From Neoconidiobolus thromboides FSU 785 (lineage: Eukaryota > Entomophthoromycota > Entomophthoromycetes > Entomophthorales > Neoconidiobolaceae), in NCBI GenBank assembly GCA_025603075.1, contig MU626442.1:1-38385 (forward strand): a stretch of 38,385 bases of DNA, given 5' to 3'. The notes beneath the pieces were generated by a model. It saw only the letters and a program-made list of their open reading frames with translations. It ran no database searches and was not told the DNA's origin. This document shows, piece after piece, positions 29,038 to 38,385 of this stretch. Positions within the stretch are counted from its first letter, which is position 1. Each line of letters starts with the position of its first letter. A program made the translations under genes and the position numbers.

Positions 29038-30054
29038 CTAATTAAATATGTTGTTATTGTTATTGTTATTTAGGTTCATATGAGATAATGAAAAACGGGG
29101 TTGAGGTGGGGATGCTAATATTGATAATGGCTCATATTCCATTGGATTAATTAAATTTAATGAACTATTCTTGCTATTATTAGATACGTTATTGGTATTG
29201 GTATTACCAAACATATTCAAACTTGGATTATACATATGAATAGAATCCAAAGAAGGGTCTAGTGGAGGCATAGAAAAAGAGTTTGGATATGGGGAATAAG
29301 GATTCATTGATAATGCATTAGCATTAGAAGCAAACAATTCAGAAGGCGATTGATGTAAATAACAACATCTTTTACCATAAGGACAACTACCAGTCTCATA
29401 GTAATTCTTACACAATTGTGTTTTATACTTAGGATGTCGGTTCACAGTTCTAAGATCAGCTACTCCATGCGCAAATCGACATTTTTGATTATATCGACAA
29501 TGGCCTGTATTTAAAAAAGTAGTACACATTTCGGTTTTAAATAAAGTCACGCTTTTGTTTCTATTTTCATCATTTTGGGCTGATTCTGGACTATTATTTT
29601 TTTTACCATTTTTACCATTTTTATTATTTGTATTACCACTTTCATCATCATCATCTAATCCAAGACGATCAAGTGAGTTAATTAGATCTTCTTCAAAAGC
29701 AAGCATGTCTTTTGATTTAAAATTGGAAGGTAAAGAGTCATAACTAGGGTATGTAGGTGGTGCTTGATACTGATAATTATTCAACTTATTATTAATACTA
29801 TTATTAATGTCATTGGATTCTTTATCCTTAATATCGCTGCTCCCATTATTTAACTTGGTCTTAGGATTAAATAAGTCTAAAGAAGGAGTGCGAAAAAAAG
29901 AAGTAGGATCTAAATTGGTATGAAACGGATCCCATTCATTTTTTTTGGATAATGAAGGGTCAGTAGAAGTACTAGATGAAAGTGATGGTTGGAAAACCTT
30001 TATCTCCTTATTTTCTTTTTCTATTTTGCTTTGGGTTGTATTTGTTGTAAGCAT
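29038..30054 (-). CDS. TIS11/tristetraprolin-type tandem CCCH zinc-finger protein, 338 aa
   Basis: This predicts an mRNA-binding protein that recognises AU-rich 3' UTR elements and promotes deadenylation and decay. Two fingers of the form C-x8-C-x5-C-x3-H: C177/C186/C192/H196 and C215/C224/C230/H234. They are separated by 18 residues, the exact TTP/TIS11 spacing, and each is preceded by the family lead-in (FKTEMC; YKTQLC). Flanks are low-complexity: Asn/Ser-rich, a poly-Asp stretch (DDDDE, 134-138) and a C-terminal poly-Asn run. The C-terminus contains PQPRFSLSH-type residues that may act as an effector-binding tail, but this is not certain. Intronless. Yeast counterparts are Cth1/Cth2, which respond to iron limitation; whether this one does cannot be told. 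Confidence 0.93.
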   Translation of the reverse strand: MLTTNTTQSKIEKENKEIKVFQPSLSSSTSTDPSLSKKNEWDPFHTNLDPTSFFRTPSLDLFNPKTKLNNGSSDIKDKESNDINNSINNKLNNYQYQAPPTYPSYDSLPSNFKSKDMLAFEEDLINSLDRLGLDDDDESGNTNNKNGKNGKKNNSPESAQNDENRNKSVTLFKTEMCTTFLNTGHCRYNQKCRFAHGVADLRTVNRHPKYKTQLCKNYYETGSCPYGKRCCYLHQSPSELFASNANALSMNPYSPYPNSFSMPPLDPSLDSIHMYNPSLNMFGNTNTNNVSNNSKNSSLNLINPMEYEPLSILASPPQPRFSLSHMNLNNNNNNNIFN

Positions 30055-30989
30055 GATACTATTGATTTATTTATATTATTCTATTATTTATATTAACAAT
30101 TTGGTTATAAATAAAATTTAATTAATAAAGAATATTAATCTATAAATAACTATATATATACGTAAAATAAATTAAAAAGGTATATATATAAGAGATAGAT
30201 AATCTAAAATGAATAAATAAATAAATAATCTTCTATATCAAACTATTATTACAAACAATAATAATTCAACGTTATATAAATAAAAAGATAATAAATAAAT
30301 TCACTTAATTATAATCCAACAAGTTAATAACTATAATAATAAAACTAATTGGGTGTATTATTATTACAATTATTCGATCTCAAATCACTTAAAAACAAAA
30401 CAAAACAAGACTTTAGTAGAAAATTTTTAATTTCAAATGAAAATTTTTTCAGTGTTCTTTTACCTAGTTTTTAATATTTTTTGACAAATTAAAATTTTTT
30501 ATAAATTATCATATTACGAATACCACTTTAATTTTAAAATTCACTTATACTTTACCTAATAAAATTATATATTCTTATATAAAAGGACTTTAATTAGTAA
30601 AACTGGAATTAATGATTTTTTCTCGGTAAATCATTGGTGAATAGCTTTAGCTAAACTTGAAAAAATTATATTAAAAGATAAAATAAAAAAACGGTTAGCT
30701 AAATAAAATAAGTGAATATATGATTTTATATATTTTAATGGAAACAAACTTATTTTTTTATTCTACACCAATATTTAGAATACAGTTTTTAATATGAAAC
30801 AATCTATACTAAAAAAAATTGTCTTGGATTAAATAAAAGAATGGGATCTTGAAATTTCAAAAATCATATCTTATTATTGGCTGAAGACCAGCCAATTAAA
30901 TTAGACTCACTTTGCATTTCATAATAGGCAAAAATAGGCTTTTTATTAGTATTAGAAGTAAAAAAATTATTTAAAGGCAACATAGAAGG
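30055..30989. promoter_or_regulatory. 935-bp divergent promoter region (TIS11-like / PSH1-like)
   Basis: Between two divergently transcribed intronless genes. It holds AT repeats (TATATATA tracts near 30150-30190), a short AAAT repeat at about 30215-30230 and the inverted CCAAT pair at 30876-30896. No gene seen. Confidence 0.5.
30876..30896. promoter_or_regulatory. Inverted CCAAT-box pair (hairpin-like)
   Basis: ATTGGCTG-AAGAC-CAGCCAAT is a perfect 8-bp inverted repeat with a 5-nt spacer, 94-114 nt before the PSH1-like ATG. Each arm contains a CCAAT core, the NF-Y/HAP-complex target. Confidence 0.5.
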
Positions 30990-32378
30990 ATGGGATCCAA
31001 AGGAAGTAAAAAAAATAAAAAGGAAGATAAGAAGGGAAATAAGAAGAGTAAGCTACTAAAGAAAATTAGTAAAAAATTGGACCAAATTTATGATGTAATT
31101 TGTAAGCATAGCAAGAACAGTAAGGATGGTATTATTGAACTACATAAATTAGAGACTGGAGATGAAGCGTTAAGAACTATAATAGAAACCATGAAACAAA
31201 AATACACATCAAATGATGGAAACAATGATACAATAAAGGATGAAAGTTTGGAACTAGAAAATGAATCGCTAGAATTAACATTAGAGAAAATGAAGGAAAA
31301 TAATAATGATAGTAAAAGTAGCCAAGAAGATAATAAAAGGAAGGATATTAATCCGGAATCAAAAATAAACAAAAAGGAAGTAAATAGTTATATGGGAGCT
31401 ACAAATAACGAAAATACAATGGTGATCAAGAGTACGAAATTAGAGCAAGAAAACAATGAATTAAAACTAGCATTAAAAGCTAGTGAAGAAAAAAATAATA
31501 AAATAAAAAGCGGACTAAATTGTATAGTATGCTTAAATTATTATGAACTGCCACATAATTTAGAGTGTGGTCATGTATTTTGCTTTCACTGCATTAAAGA
31601 TTGGTTTCTGAGTCAAATTCGAAATGATGTGAATTTGTTTTGTCCACTGTGCCGTTGTAATATTCAAAAGGTTCCTAATTTTTGTTTTATTTTATATGAG
31701 CAGATAAATCATCAACTGGAAAACAATCCTAATAATAATAGCCTCCAGCTGCTAAAGAAAGTTAAAACAAGTTATCAAATGTATCAAGATAAAAAACAGG
31801 ATATTTGGCTAGATATCTTTCCCAAATGTGGCATACGTAGTACCATAAAGGATGATGATGATGACGTCGAAAGATGCACTAATTGCCATTGGGAAGTGGT
31901 TAAAGGCGTTTGCACAAATTGCAATAATGTTTATACTTTAGATGATATTGTACCTTCTAGTTCAGATTCCGATACCGAGCTATCAGACGATAATAATGGT
32001 GATAATGAGAATGAGAATAATACCAGCAGTAAGAGAAATAATGATCTATCATTAAATTCTATTCTAAAAGATAATCATAATGATGGGTTTTTAAGTAATA
32101 GTTCAGAAGGTGAAGGAGAGCTTTTGGGCTATGATAGTATGGATCAAAGTGACGCAGAGAAAGATATAGAATTGGACACTGATGATGAATCATTTATATG
32201 TAATGACGATGAAGTACAATATGATACTGGAGCTGAGGATAATGAAGATGATGAAGATGTGGAAGTGGAAGAAATTGTATTTAATAGAAATAAAAGAAAC
32301 AATGAGGATAATAATGAAGATGAAGTTATTATAAAAAGAAGCAAAAAGATAATCCTTGATGATGAAGATGAGGAATAA
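30990..32378 (+). CDS. PSH1-like RING-type E3 ubiquitin ligase, 462 aa
   Basis: A C3HC4 RING (C178, C181, C193, H195, C198, C201, C218, C221) predicts E2-dependent ubiquitin ligase activity. A second zinc motif follows with CTNCHWEVVKGVCTNC (C296, C299, C308, C311). The order RING, then 'CxNCHWE' ribbon, then long Asp/Glu/Ser-rich tail ending in a basic patch and IILDDEDEE matches fungal PSH1, the ligase that removes mislocalised centromeric histone H3. The assignment is from architecture, not alignment. The N-terminus is highly basic (MGSKGSKKNKKEDKKGNKKSKLLKK) and a coiled-coil-like region (about 150-172) precedes the RING. The MG-x-x-x-S start also fits an N-myristoylation signal. Intronless. 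Confidence 0.8.
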   Translation: MGSKGSKKNKKEDKKGNKKSKLLKKISKKLDQIYDVICKHSKNSKDGIIELHKLETGDEALRTIIETMKQKYTSNDGNNDTIKDESLELENESLELTLEKMKENNNDSKSSQEDNKRKDINPESKINKKEVNSYMGATNNENTMVIKSTKLEQENNELKLALKASEEKNNKIKSGLNCIVCLNYYELPHNLECGHVFCFHCIKDWFLSQIRNDVNLFCPLCRCNIQKVPNFCFILYEQINHQLENNPNNNSLQLLKKVKTSYQMYQDKKQDIWLDIFPKCGIRSTIKDDDDDVERCTNCHWEVVKGVCTNCNNVYTLDDIVPSSSDSDTELSDDNNGDNENENNTSSKRNNDLSLNSILKDNHNDGFLSNSSEGEGELLGYDSMDQSDAEKDIELDTDDESFICNDDEVQYDTGAEDNEDDEDVEVEEIVFNRNKRNNEDNNEDEVIIKRSKKIILDDEDEE

Positions 32379-32564
32379 ATGACGGGTTACAACAAGCTTA
32401 ACTTACATTATTTCTACCCATATTACCCGCTTTATTTAATAAAATATCATTTACGTTTTATTGTTTATTTTATTAGTCATAAAATGTAGAATTATAAAAT
32501 TAAAATTAACTTAACATTTTTATTATTTTACAAAAAAATAGAAGTCACGATAAAAGTATGAGTA

Positions 32565-33314
32565 TTAAAGAAGACTTGATAATAAATTAAGAATATTACT
32601 TTGGTCAAATAAAACAGAAACATCCCAAGGACAGTCGAAATTAAAGTTATTATTAATTTGAGGCACGTAACCTGTCCACTTGATTAGATCAATATAAAGC
32701 TTAGCGTCATAATTGATGGTCAATGGCTTTCTCTTACTTGCGTCCGAATTACATGAGCTCTTTAATATACTTGCAGTAGCTAAATTCTCTTTAGAAGTAT
32801 CTTTGGTGTTATAAAATAGTGTAAATGGTAATGTAAAAGGTGTGGTGGCCATAGCATTGATTGAAACAGGCCTTGGTAAATAACCTTGACCGATAGGTGA
32901 GTTGTTCAATTTAGCATCTATAGTTATATTTGATACCGCAATGTTAATATAATTTTGACTTTTGATATCCAAATTAAGTGCTAATGGTATAGAAACTACA
33001 CCATCGCTGCTATGAGATATTTTATCAGTCAATGAAGAAGAAGTAATAGAAGAACCATCTTGATAGCTTAATTGTTTGAACTCGAAAGAGGGTATTCTAG
33101 GGAATAAGAAAAAGATAGCAGCACCAATACCACCTAATAATATTAAAGTAATTACACCACATAGTAAGGCTCCTTTTCTTGATAAACAACAACAGCAGCA
33201 AAATCTGACACAACAATTCCTTTTTTTCTGTGGTATTCCATTTTCATCAATGCTCATTCTTTCTCTTCCACTATTTAATCCAATTCTACTCTCTCGATTG
33301 TCTGTATAATTCAT
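32565..33314 (-). CDS. LEA2-like single-pass membrane protein with Cys-rich juxtamembrane motif, 249 aa
   Basis: Type II topology: a basic, hydrophilic cytosolic N-terminus (1-33), a Cys cluster CCVRFCCCCC (34-43) just before a transmembrane helix (about 48-71), then an extracytosolic beta-rich domain of ~175 aa. The domain resembles the LEA type 2/Tag1-like fold (repeated hydrophobic strands such as VVSIPLALNLDIKSQNYINIAVSNITIDAKLNNSPIG). Such fungal proteins sit in vacuolar or plasma membranes. The Cys cluster is a strong candidate for S-palmitoylation. Intronless. The family call is by pattern; molecular role unknown. Confidence 0.7.
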   Translation of the reverse strand: MNYTDNRESRIGLNSGRERMSIDENGIPQKKRNCCVRFCCCCCLSRKGALLCGVITLILLGGIGAAIFFLFPRIPSFEFKQLSYQDGSSITSSSLTDKISHSSDGVVSIPLALNLDIKSQNYINIAVSNITIDAKLNNSPIGQGYLPRPVSINAMATTPFTLPFTLFYNTKDTSKENLATASILKSSCNSDASKRKPLTINYDAKLYIDLIKWTGYVPQINNNFNFDCPWDVSVLFDQSNILNLLSSLL

Positions 33315-34318
33315 TTTATAAGATTTAATTTATTACAACAGTGGTTATATACGAATAAAGGTTTCTAAAATCAAAGAAGTTTAATCCAGTCAGGGAACAA
33401 ATATAATTAAGAAAATAATAAAATAGAACTTATTTATATAATTCAGTCATAATAGTCTTTATTCTTTAGTCACTATATCATAAATTAATATTCTATTAAT
33501 AACTTTGTTTGGCTATCATTGGCTCACTTTCTTTATTTTTATTTTCAAGCCTTAATGATGTCCGAATTTATTTTACCTTGAAGCATTAAATGATATAAAT
33601 ATTTCAATTACCAATTAACTCTGTTTTTCTCTGCCTTAATTGGCTTTTTATATTTGAATTATTACGGAAAAGATAACTTTGTTATAAAGATTCATATTTA
33701 TTCTTTAATTTATCCGTCCTTGTTATCATTTGTTGTTACTTTGTTGCTCCTTTTTTCTTGGCTACCTATTTTTATAACCTCAAAGTGAAATTTTGCTTGG
33801 TTTAAATAGTAATTTCAAATCAAAAATAAGAAACATTATTAACCAAATGTATTAAAATAACTAAATTTTATACATATTTAAAAATCATATTAAATGTTGT
33901 AACTTTTAATATAAGTTATGATATAACTATTGAACCTATGTTATATTTAAATATCATTATTAATTTAAATTAAAGTATATAATAGATGATACTAGTTTTA
34001 CCTAATCATTTCAATCACAGACCTAATCTAAGATTGCTAACGGTTCCTTATCATTTTAATTTTATCTTAAATATATATACTAGACTCAAAAGACTAGAAG
34101 TGAGTTTATTAATAAAAAGTGTAAAATAGAGAAAAAGAAAGGTACTTCATAACGAAAACTCATTATATAAAATACAAAGTTATTAGAGACATAAACTCAA
34201 TTTGCTATTTACTAATAATTCTCTGGGTCATTTAAAAGCAACTGTATAAAATTATAAACTTTAACTTTTTTGTATATTTAGGCTTTATTTATTAAAACTT
34301 AAAGTTTTAGAAAATATA
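33315..34318. other. Intergenic spacer
   Basis: About 1 kb upstream of the LEA2-like gene. No coding signal recognised; ends at MITE copy 13. Confidence 0.5.
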
Positions 34319-34415
34319 TGGGGGTGTATTTTTGTTTAAGAATTTTGCTAACAATTTCTTCACTTAAACAGTGTTTGAGATGGAAAAAGTGATGAAGCTA
34401 AAAAAAACATCCCCA
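34319..34415 (+). mobile_element. MITE copy 13
   Basis: A 97-bp copy, TGGGGGTGTATTTTTG to AAACATCCCCA, with TA at 34317-34318 and 34416-34417. It has small internal deletions compared with other copies (GTGTTTAAG reduced to GTTTAAG). Confidence 0.9.
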
Positions 34416-34500
34416 TATAATAAAGGAGATTTAACTACATTTTATTAAATATTATATAAAAAATAAAAAAATAAAAAAATAGATAAAATAAGATAAAAAA

Positions 34501-34533
34501 ATATTAATTTAATATTAATTTAATATTAATTTT
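34501..34533 (+). repeat. Tandem 3 x 11 bp (ATATTAATTTA)
   Basis: Three adjacent units, the last with one change, directly behind the stop codon of the minus-strand gene that ends at 34537. A simple AT repeat in the 3' flank. Confidence 0.7.
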
Positions 34534-34536
34534 TTA

Positions 34537-35454
34537 TTAAACATTAATTAATTCAAAATCAGCATAGTTAAATTTGGCTGATTTACCTAATACCAGCAAC
34601 TGCTTTAATTGTTTGTTATTGAATACAATCGAATCAATCTTAATAAATTTGGTATTAACTTTATTAATACTATTACTATTTAAATTAAGTTTATAAATGG
34701 TATTATCATTATTCAATACGAAGTAAACTTCATTACTATTGCAGTTGTGTAATAATTGTAGTATTTTATTATTATCGTCCTTAATATTAATACTTTTCTT
34801 AATATTGTTAACAACATTTAAAGAATTGACTTCATTTTTTTGATCATTATAGTTTAACTTATAAATATAATAATAGCCAGATGAGAAATAAACCTCCTTT
34901 TTGGAATCATTATAGACTAATCCTTTGATTTTACCTAAATTGCTTCTTAATAGCTGACTCTTGTTGTTACTTAATGAACATTGATACAGATTCCCATTCT
35001 TCGTTGATAATAACAGCTTATCTGTGTTTTTAATGTGTACTAATCCTGTTAACAGGTTCTCTTTATTACTATCTTCATTAATGGTACATAATTTGAAATT
35101 CTTATCACTTCTTTCTTCATTGGTGGTCAATTCAGCTTTAAATAAAGATTTGCATGTTTGATCAAAATAAACTAGCTGGTTTTTAATAATTAAGAAATGG
35201 GTCACATTAACAGGAGTTCGGGGCATAATAGGTATATTTTCTAAATAGCCGCCTTGTACCTTTTGAAATGGTAAATAAGGATTCAATGAGTTGTAACTTA
35301 TTATCTCTTCCTTGTCCTCATACAATTGAGCCGCTACTTCGTTCATTGGGATCGATAAGTCATTACTATTTAATTCTTTTATATCTTGAATCTTGCACTG
35401 CAATAATGATATAAAATAACTAAATACTAAGCATAATAAAATTCCAAACTTCAT
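34537..35454 (-). CDS. Secreted protein with propeller-like repeats, 305 aa
   Basis: The first true ATG is at 35454; the longer frame begins at a TTG. Residues 1-20 (MKFGILLCLVFSYFISLLQC) are a clear signal peptide. The mature part has repeated strand-like segments of the kind 'LLSTKNGNLYQC', 'KGLVYNDSKKEVYFSSGYYYIYKLNY', 'NEVYFVLNNDNTIYKLNL'. Each has a hydrophobic core and an aromatic/Tyr-Lys-Leu ending, reminiscent of a beta-propeller (YWTD or SMP-30-like), but no diagnostic motif is present. Few Cys. Intronless. Function unknown; secretion or cell-wall location is inferred from the signal peptide and lack of a membrane helix. Confidence 0.7.
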   Translation of the reverse strand: MKFGILLCLVFSYFISLLQCKIQDIKELNSNDLSIPMNEVAAQLYEDKEEIISYNSLNPYLPFQKVQGGYLENIPIMPRTPVNVTHFLIIKNQLVYFDQTCKSLFKAELTTNEERSDKNFKLCTINEDSNKENLLTGLVHIKNTDKLLLSTKNGNLYQCSLSNNKSQLLRSNLGKIKGLVYNDSKKEVYFSSGYYYIYKLNYNDQKNEVNSLNVVNNIKKSINIKDDNNKILQLLHNCNSNEVYFVLNNDNTIYKLNLNSNSINKVNTKFIKIDSIVFNNKQLKQLLVLGKSAKFNYADFELINV

Positions 35455-37004
35455 TTTAATGTAACTGTTCAAAGTAATTATTAGTGGCGTAATGGAATAT
35501 AACGATATTAAAAAATATAAAAGTGAAAGACTTTAAAGTTAACTTTTGATTATTTATATCTCAATTTCTTTTAGAATTTTTATTCACTAAATGTTGGATG
35601 AAATTAATTAACTCATTCATTTTTTCATGGTTACTTGAGTCATTTGTTTTTTGTCTGTATAAATATTTATAGGATTCCAAATGTGAAATTAATAAGAATA
35701 TTATTTAAAAATAACTCATTATTTAAAAATAGTAATTGAAATAAAGATACAAAACGTGGTATTAAATAGTTATTAATTTTTTTAAGCTTATTAGCTTATT
35801 AGCTTATTATATTTATTTATTTTCTTATAACATTAAACTTCAAATTTTGGACTCAAAATATCAAAATAATAATTAAGGCATTGTATATTATTGAGATGTT
35901 AACTTTATTCCTAAATAAAAACTTGGGACTCTTTACCTTTTAAAATTTTATTAAAATTTAATTTAAAAAACCAATATCTGAAATGATATCATATTAATGG
36001 TGTTAATACTAGACTATAAAAATTTAAGTCTAATTGACAAGCAGTCTACTGGCTAGTTGAGTTCATAACTATTGATTGGCTGGTAATCAAATCATAGCAA
36101 TTATACCTTGAAATAAACCAATTATCTCCTACTTTTGTAAAAAAGCTATGACTTGATCAAAAATCCAAGAACATAAAAAAATTCAATTTAACTTGATTGA
36201 TTTTAAAATGAAATCTAGTGAAAAAGTATAAAAGAGACTAAAATTCGTTATTCGCTTATTACTTTAGTTATTAACATTAACATATAAGAATTGAATGAAG
36301 TGTATGAAAAACCATTTTCAGCAAGCAGGCGCTTGATAGGTATTGAAAATATAAGACATCTAGCCATTTTGAAGTTGCTTTAGTGATACATTTTGTGTTC
36401 TTTAAAATGCACACCAAAGGAAGCTTACTACTTTTCAAGTAGTAAATTATTCTTTGGGACACATCTAGTGGTCTCCCTTCACTGGTTTTGATGATAATTT
36501 GTTATTCTAAACAAGTAAATGCTAAAATATCTAAATTTGATATAATCCCTTATACATTCCATTAAACTGACTTGATACATTTGCTTTATTCAGTGATTTT
36601 TCAACTGATGTATATAGTTTTTGATGATTTGATAGAATTTGAAAGAATAAAATATAACTTTAAATTGTAAAAAGCTTCATTTTGAATTTAGCGTTATTTT
36701 TGCTACTACCATATTGTATATAATTTTATTTAATATCAAATGCAAAAAAGATTCAAATCATAACTGAACAGACCTTATAAGGGGGTTAAAGAGAGAACAA
36801 AATATTCCAATACGACTAAAACAAAAGGTTGTCAATCTAGAAGAATTAGTAGATTGTAAGTTTTTAAAACAAACCTAAATTTAAAACCTAAAAAAATAGA
36901 CTGAATATAAATTGTAAGATCCGCTACACAGCTTGAAAAGAAATCTAGGCTGGGTTGGATGAGTAATAAGATATAAACTATTAGTTTTATTATTATTAGA
37001 AATA
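35455..37004. other. Intergenic spacer, nothing recognised
   Basis: About 1.5 kb upstream of the secreted-protein gene. A three-unit tandem AGCTTATT lies at 35785-35808. A short minus-strand frame at 36277-36462 has no family features. Confidence 0.5.
35785..35808 (+). repeat. Tandem 3 x 8 bp (AGCTTATT)
   Basis: Three perfect units in the spacer upstream of the secreted-protein gene. Confidence 0.75.
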
Positions 37005-37105
37005 TGAGGATGTTCCTTTTGGTTTCATCACTTTTTCCATTTTTTAAGTGTTATTTGAGCGGGAAGATTATTAGTAAAGTTCTTAAACACAAAAATACGT
37101 CCCCA
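37005..37105 (-). mobile_element. MITE copy 14
   Basis: A 101-bp copy, TGAGGATGTTCCTTTTGG to AATACGTCCCCA, with TA at 37003-37004 and 37106-37107. It lies about 250 bp before the decayed transposase-like gene. Confidence 0.9.
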
Positions 37106-37353
37106 TATATTATCAAAGTTTACTATTGATAATAATAATAAACTTAATCAAGCAAAGTATAAAATTAGTGTTTTAGGGAAAACAGGAAATAAAATCAACA
37201 AGTAGTGTTATTATTAACTATAGCTTCAGTATATTCTTTTGATGAATGTAAAAGTTTTGGGCTCAATAGAAATAGAAATCAATATGATTATTAAAAAATA
37301 AGTAATAATAGTAATAAAATATCAACGTTACAACCTATTATTAAAAATACAAA

Positions 37354-38385
37354 AAAATTAAAGATGACCAAATTCAAACTATTATACAACATTTACTAAA
37401 TGATCCAACTATTTCATCAAGATTTAATAAAAAAATAATGATAGTAAATATTTATCAGATGATATATATATTAAATATAAGTAGAAGAATGATATACAGT
37501 AAATATTTTAATGATTTGAAAGATAAAGCAGTGGCTAGGTCAATGTCTTTTAAATATATATCAAATAATCTCAAAAATACAGCAAGAAAAACGGATCTAT
37601 ATAATATATGTGTCCAACCTATAGTTAGAAAAAAGTTATTCAAAAATAAAATAAATACAACAATAAAAAACAAAGAAGAGATAGAAGAAATTTTCAATCA
37701 AGAAGAAAAGTTGTACAAATTACATAAATTCTGTGTTGATATTCAAAAAAACACATTTAATGAAACTATTAAAAAATTAAATAACAAAAGCTGTATAATA
37801 ATTTTAGATTTAAACAAAATATGAAAATAGGAACAAGATCAGATTCAATAACTTTAGATTATTATAATAAACAAGCTATATCAGTATTAGGTTTTAGTGT
37901 TTTATATTTAAAAGATGACAAAACAATAGGCAAAGTTTACTTTGATTATTTATCTGAAATATTAAATCATGATTCAGTATATGCAGGAGATTGTTTAATC
38001 AATTTAATCTCTACAGAGCTTTTATTTAAAAAGTTTACAGAAATTAATATATGGGCAGATACAGGAAATCATTTTAGATCCCAAGGGCTCCTACATTATA
38101 TATTTAAACAAATTCACAAAATAAATAGTAATTTAAATATTGATCTTGATTTTTTGCTGAGCATCATGGAAAAAGTATAGTTGATGGACATTTTGGAAAT
38201 CTTCCAAAATGGAAAAGTAGTTTTGAAGTATCAGGTAAAATAGAATATATCAATCAATTAATTTGAAGGTTTGAAATTTTTATTTGCGAACATAATAAAA
38301 TTAATAACTCAACTGTTAATAATGGGAAAACAGATATGATTTTTAAAAAGTATGAAAGAAACAAAAATACAAAAAGAACAATAGA
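37354..38385 (+). pseudogene. Frameshifted RNase H-like transposase relative, runs off the window
   Basis: Three consecutive frames form one protein-like sequence. Frame 1 (about 37354-37824) includes MSFKYISNNLKNTARKTDLYNIC, a TDLxxxC-type zinc-knuckle-like motif, and ends at IIILDLN. Frame 2 (from about 37821) includes YYNKQAISVLGFSVLYLKD, DYLSEILNHDS and WADTGNHFRSQGLLHYIF. Frame 3 (from about 38150) includes FFAEHHGKSIVDGHFGNLPKW. The series D-L-N, W-x-D-x-G-x-HF and HGKS-x-x-DGHFG looks like acidic residues of an RNase H-fold nuclease in a transposase family common in early-diverging fungi; I cannot name it with certainty. Breaks: a shift at the A-rich site near 37818-37824, a shift in the T run at 38150-38155, and an in-frame TGA at 38264. 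It continues past 38385. Confidence 0.6.

Noticed and set aside
31088-32344. Antisense frames inside the PSH1-like gene
   Set aside because: Ser/Leu-rich complements of acidic coding sequence; the sense frame has clear RING cysteines.
36277-36462. 61-codon minus-strand frame
   Set aside because: No recognisable motif, no splice partner found and length within chance for this region.
1-38385. CRISPR array, operon or ribosome-binding-site features
   Set aside because: The window is eukaryotic: spliceosomal introns, TA-flanked MITEs and fungal gene families. The regularly recurring ~100-bp repeats are MITEs in both orientations at irregular spacing.

Overview
This window is nuclear DNA from a strongly AT-rich eukaryote. 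The gene set points to a fungus: a LIS1/PAC1 dynein regulator, a RIX7/NVL ribosome-biogenesis ATPase, a mitochondrial CGFS glutaredoxin, a PSH1-like RING ligase, a TIS11-type CCCH protein and a secreted class 3 lipase. Short GT-AG introns (47-79 nt), Asn/Ser-rich low-complexity tails and AT-rich codons fit an early-diverging, zygomycete-type lineage. The lineage is inferred; no marker here fixes the species.

Layout. Region 1-12.7 kb holds three intronless or nearly intronless genes (an orphan Ser-rich protein, a secreted lipase, a FAAH-like amidase) separated by 1.3-2 kb AT-rich spacers. Region 12.7-21.2 kb is the gene-dense part: PAC1 (8 exons, +), a single-C2H2 zinc-finger gene (4 exons, -), a full-length transposase-like gene (+), RIX7-like (7 exons, -) and GRX5-like (6 exons, -). 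I reconstructed the exons by hand; the spliced frames close without internal stops. Region 21.3-27 kb is a graveyard: a decayed multi-exon gene, transposase-like scraps and a five-copy cluster of one short inverted-repeat element. Region 27.7-35.5 kb has an MGST3/MAPEG gene (5 exons), the TIS11-like and PSH1-like genes diverging from a 935-bp spacer, a LEA2-like membrane protein and a secreted protein. The right end carries a frameshifted transposase-like gene running off the window.

The main discovery is a ~100-bp miniature inverted-repeat element (MITE). There are 13 recognisable copies plus one internally deleted fragment. It has ~16-bp terminal repeats (TGGGGATGT...), TA target duplications and a nested internal palindrome. 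One copy sits inside the amidase coding sequence, between the catalytic Lys and the Ser residues, and removing the element with one TA restores a perfect amidase frame. This copy also carries a GTAAAA donor that would pair with a host AG to make a 40-nt, frame-restoring intron. A second highlight is an intact 532-aa IS630/Tc1-mariner-like protein that has lost two of the three catalytic acidic residues and gained a long N-terminal coiled coil, a candidate domesticated transposase.

The genes do not form one pathway. Most are housekeeping (nuclear migration, 60S assembly, Fe-S biogenesis, mRNA decay, chromatin ubiquitylation, membrane detoxification) in a landscape remodelled by the MITE family.
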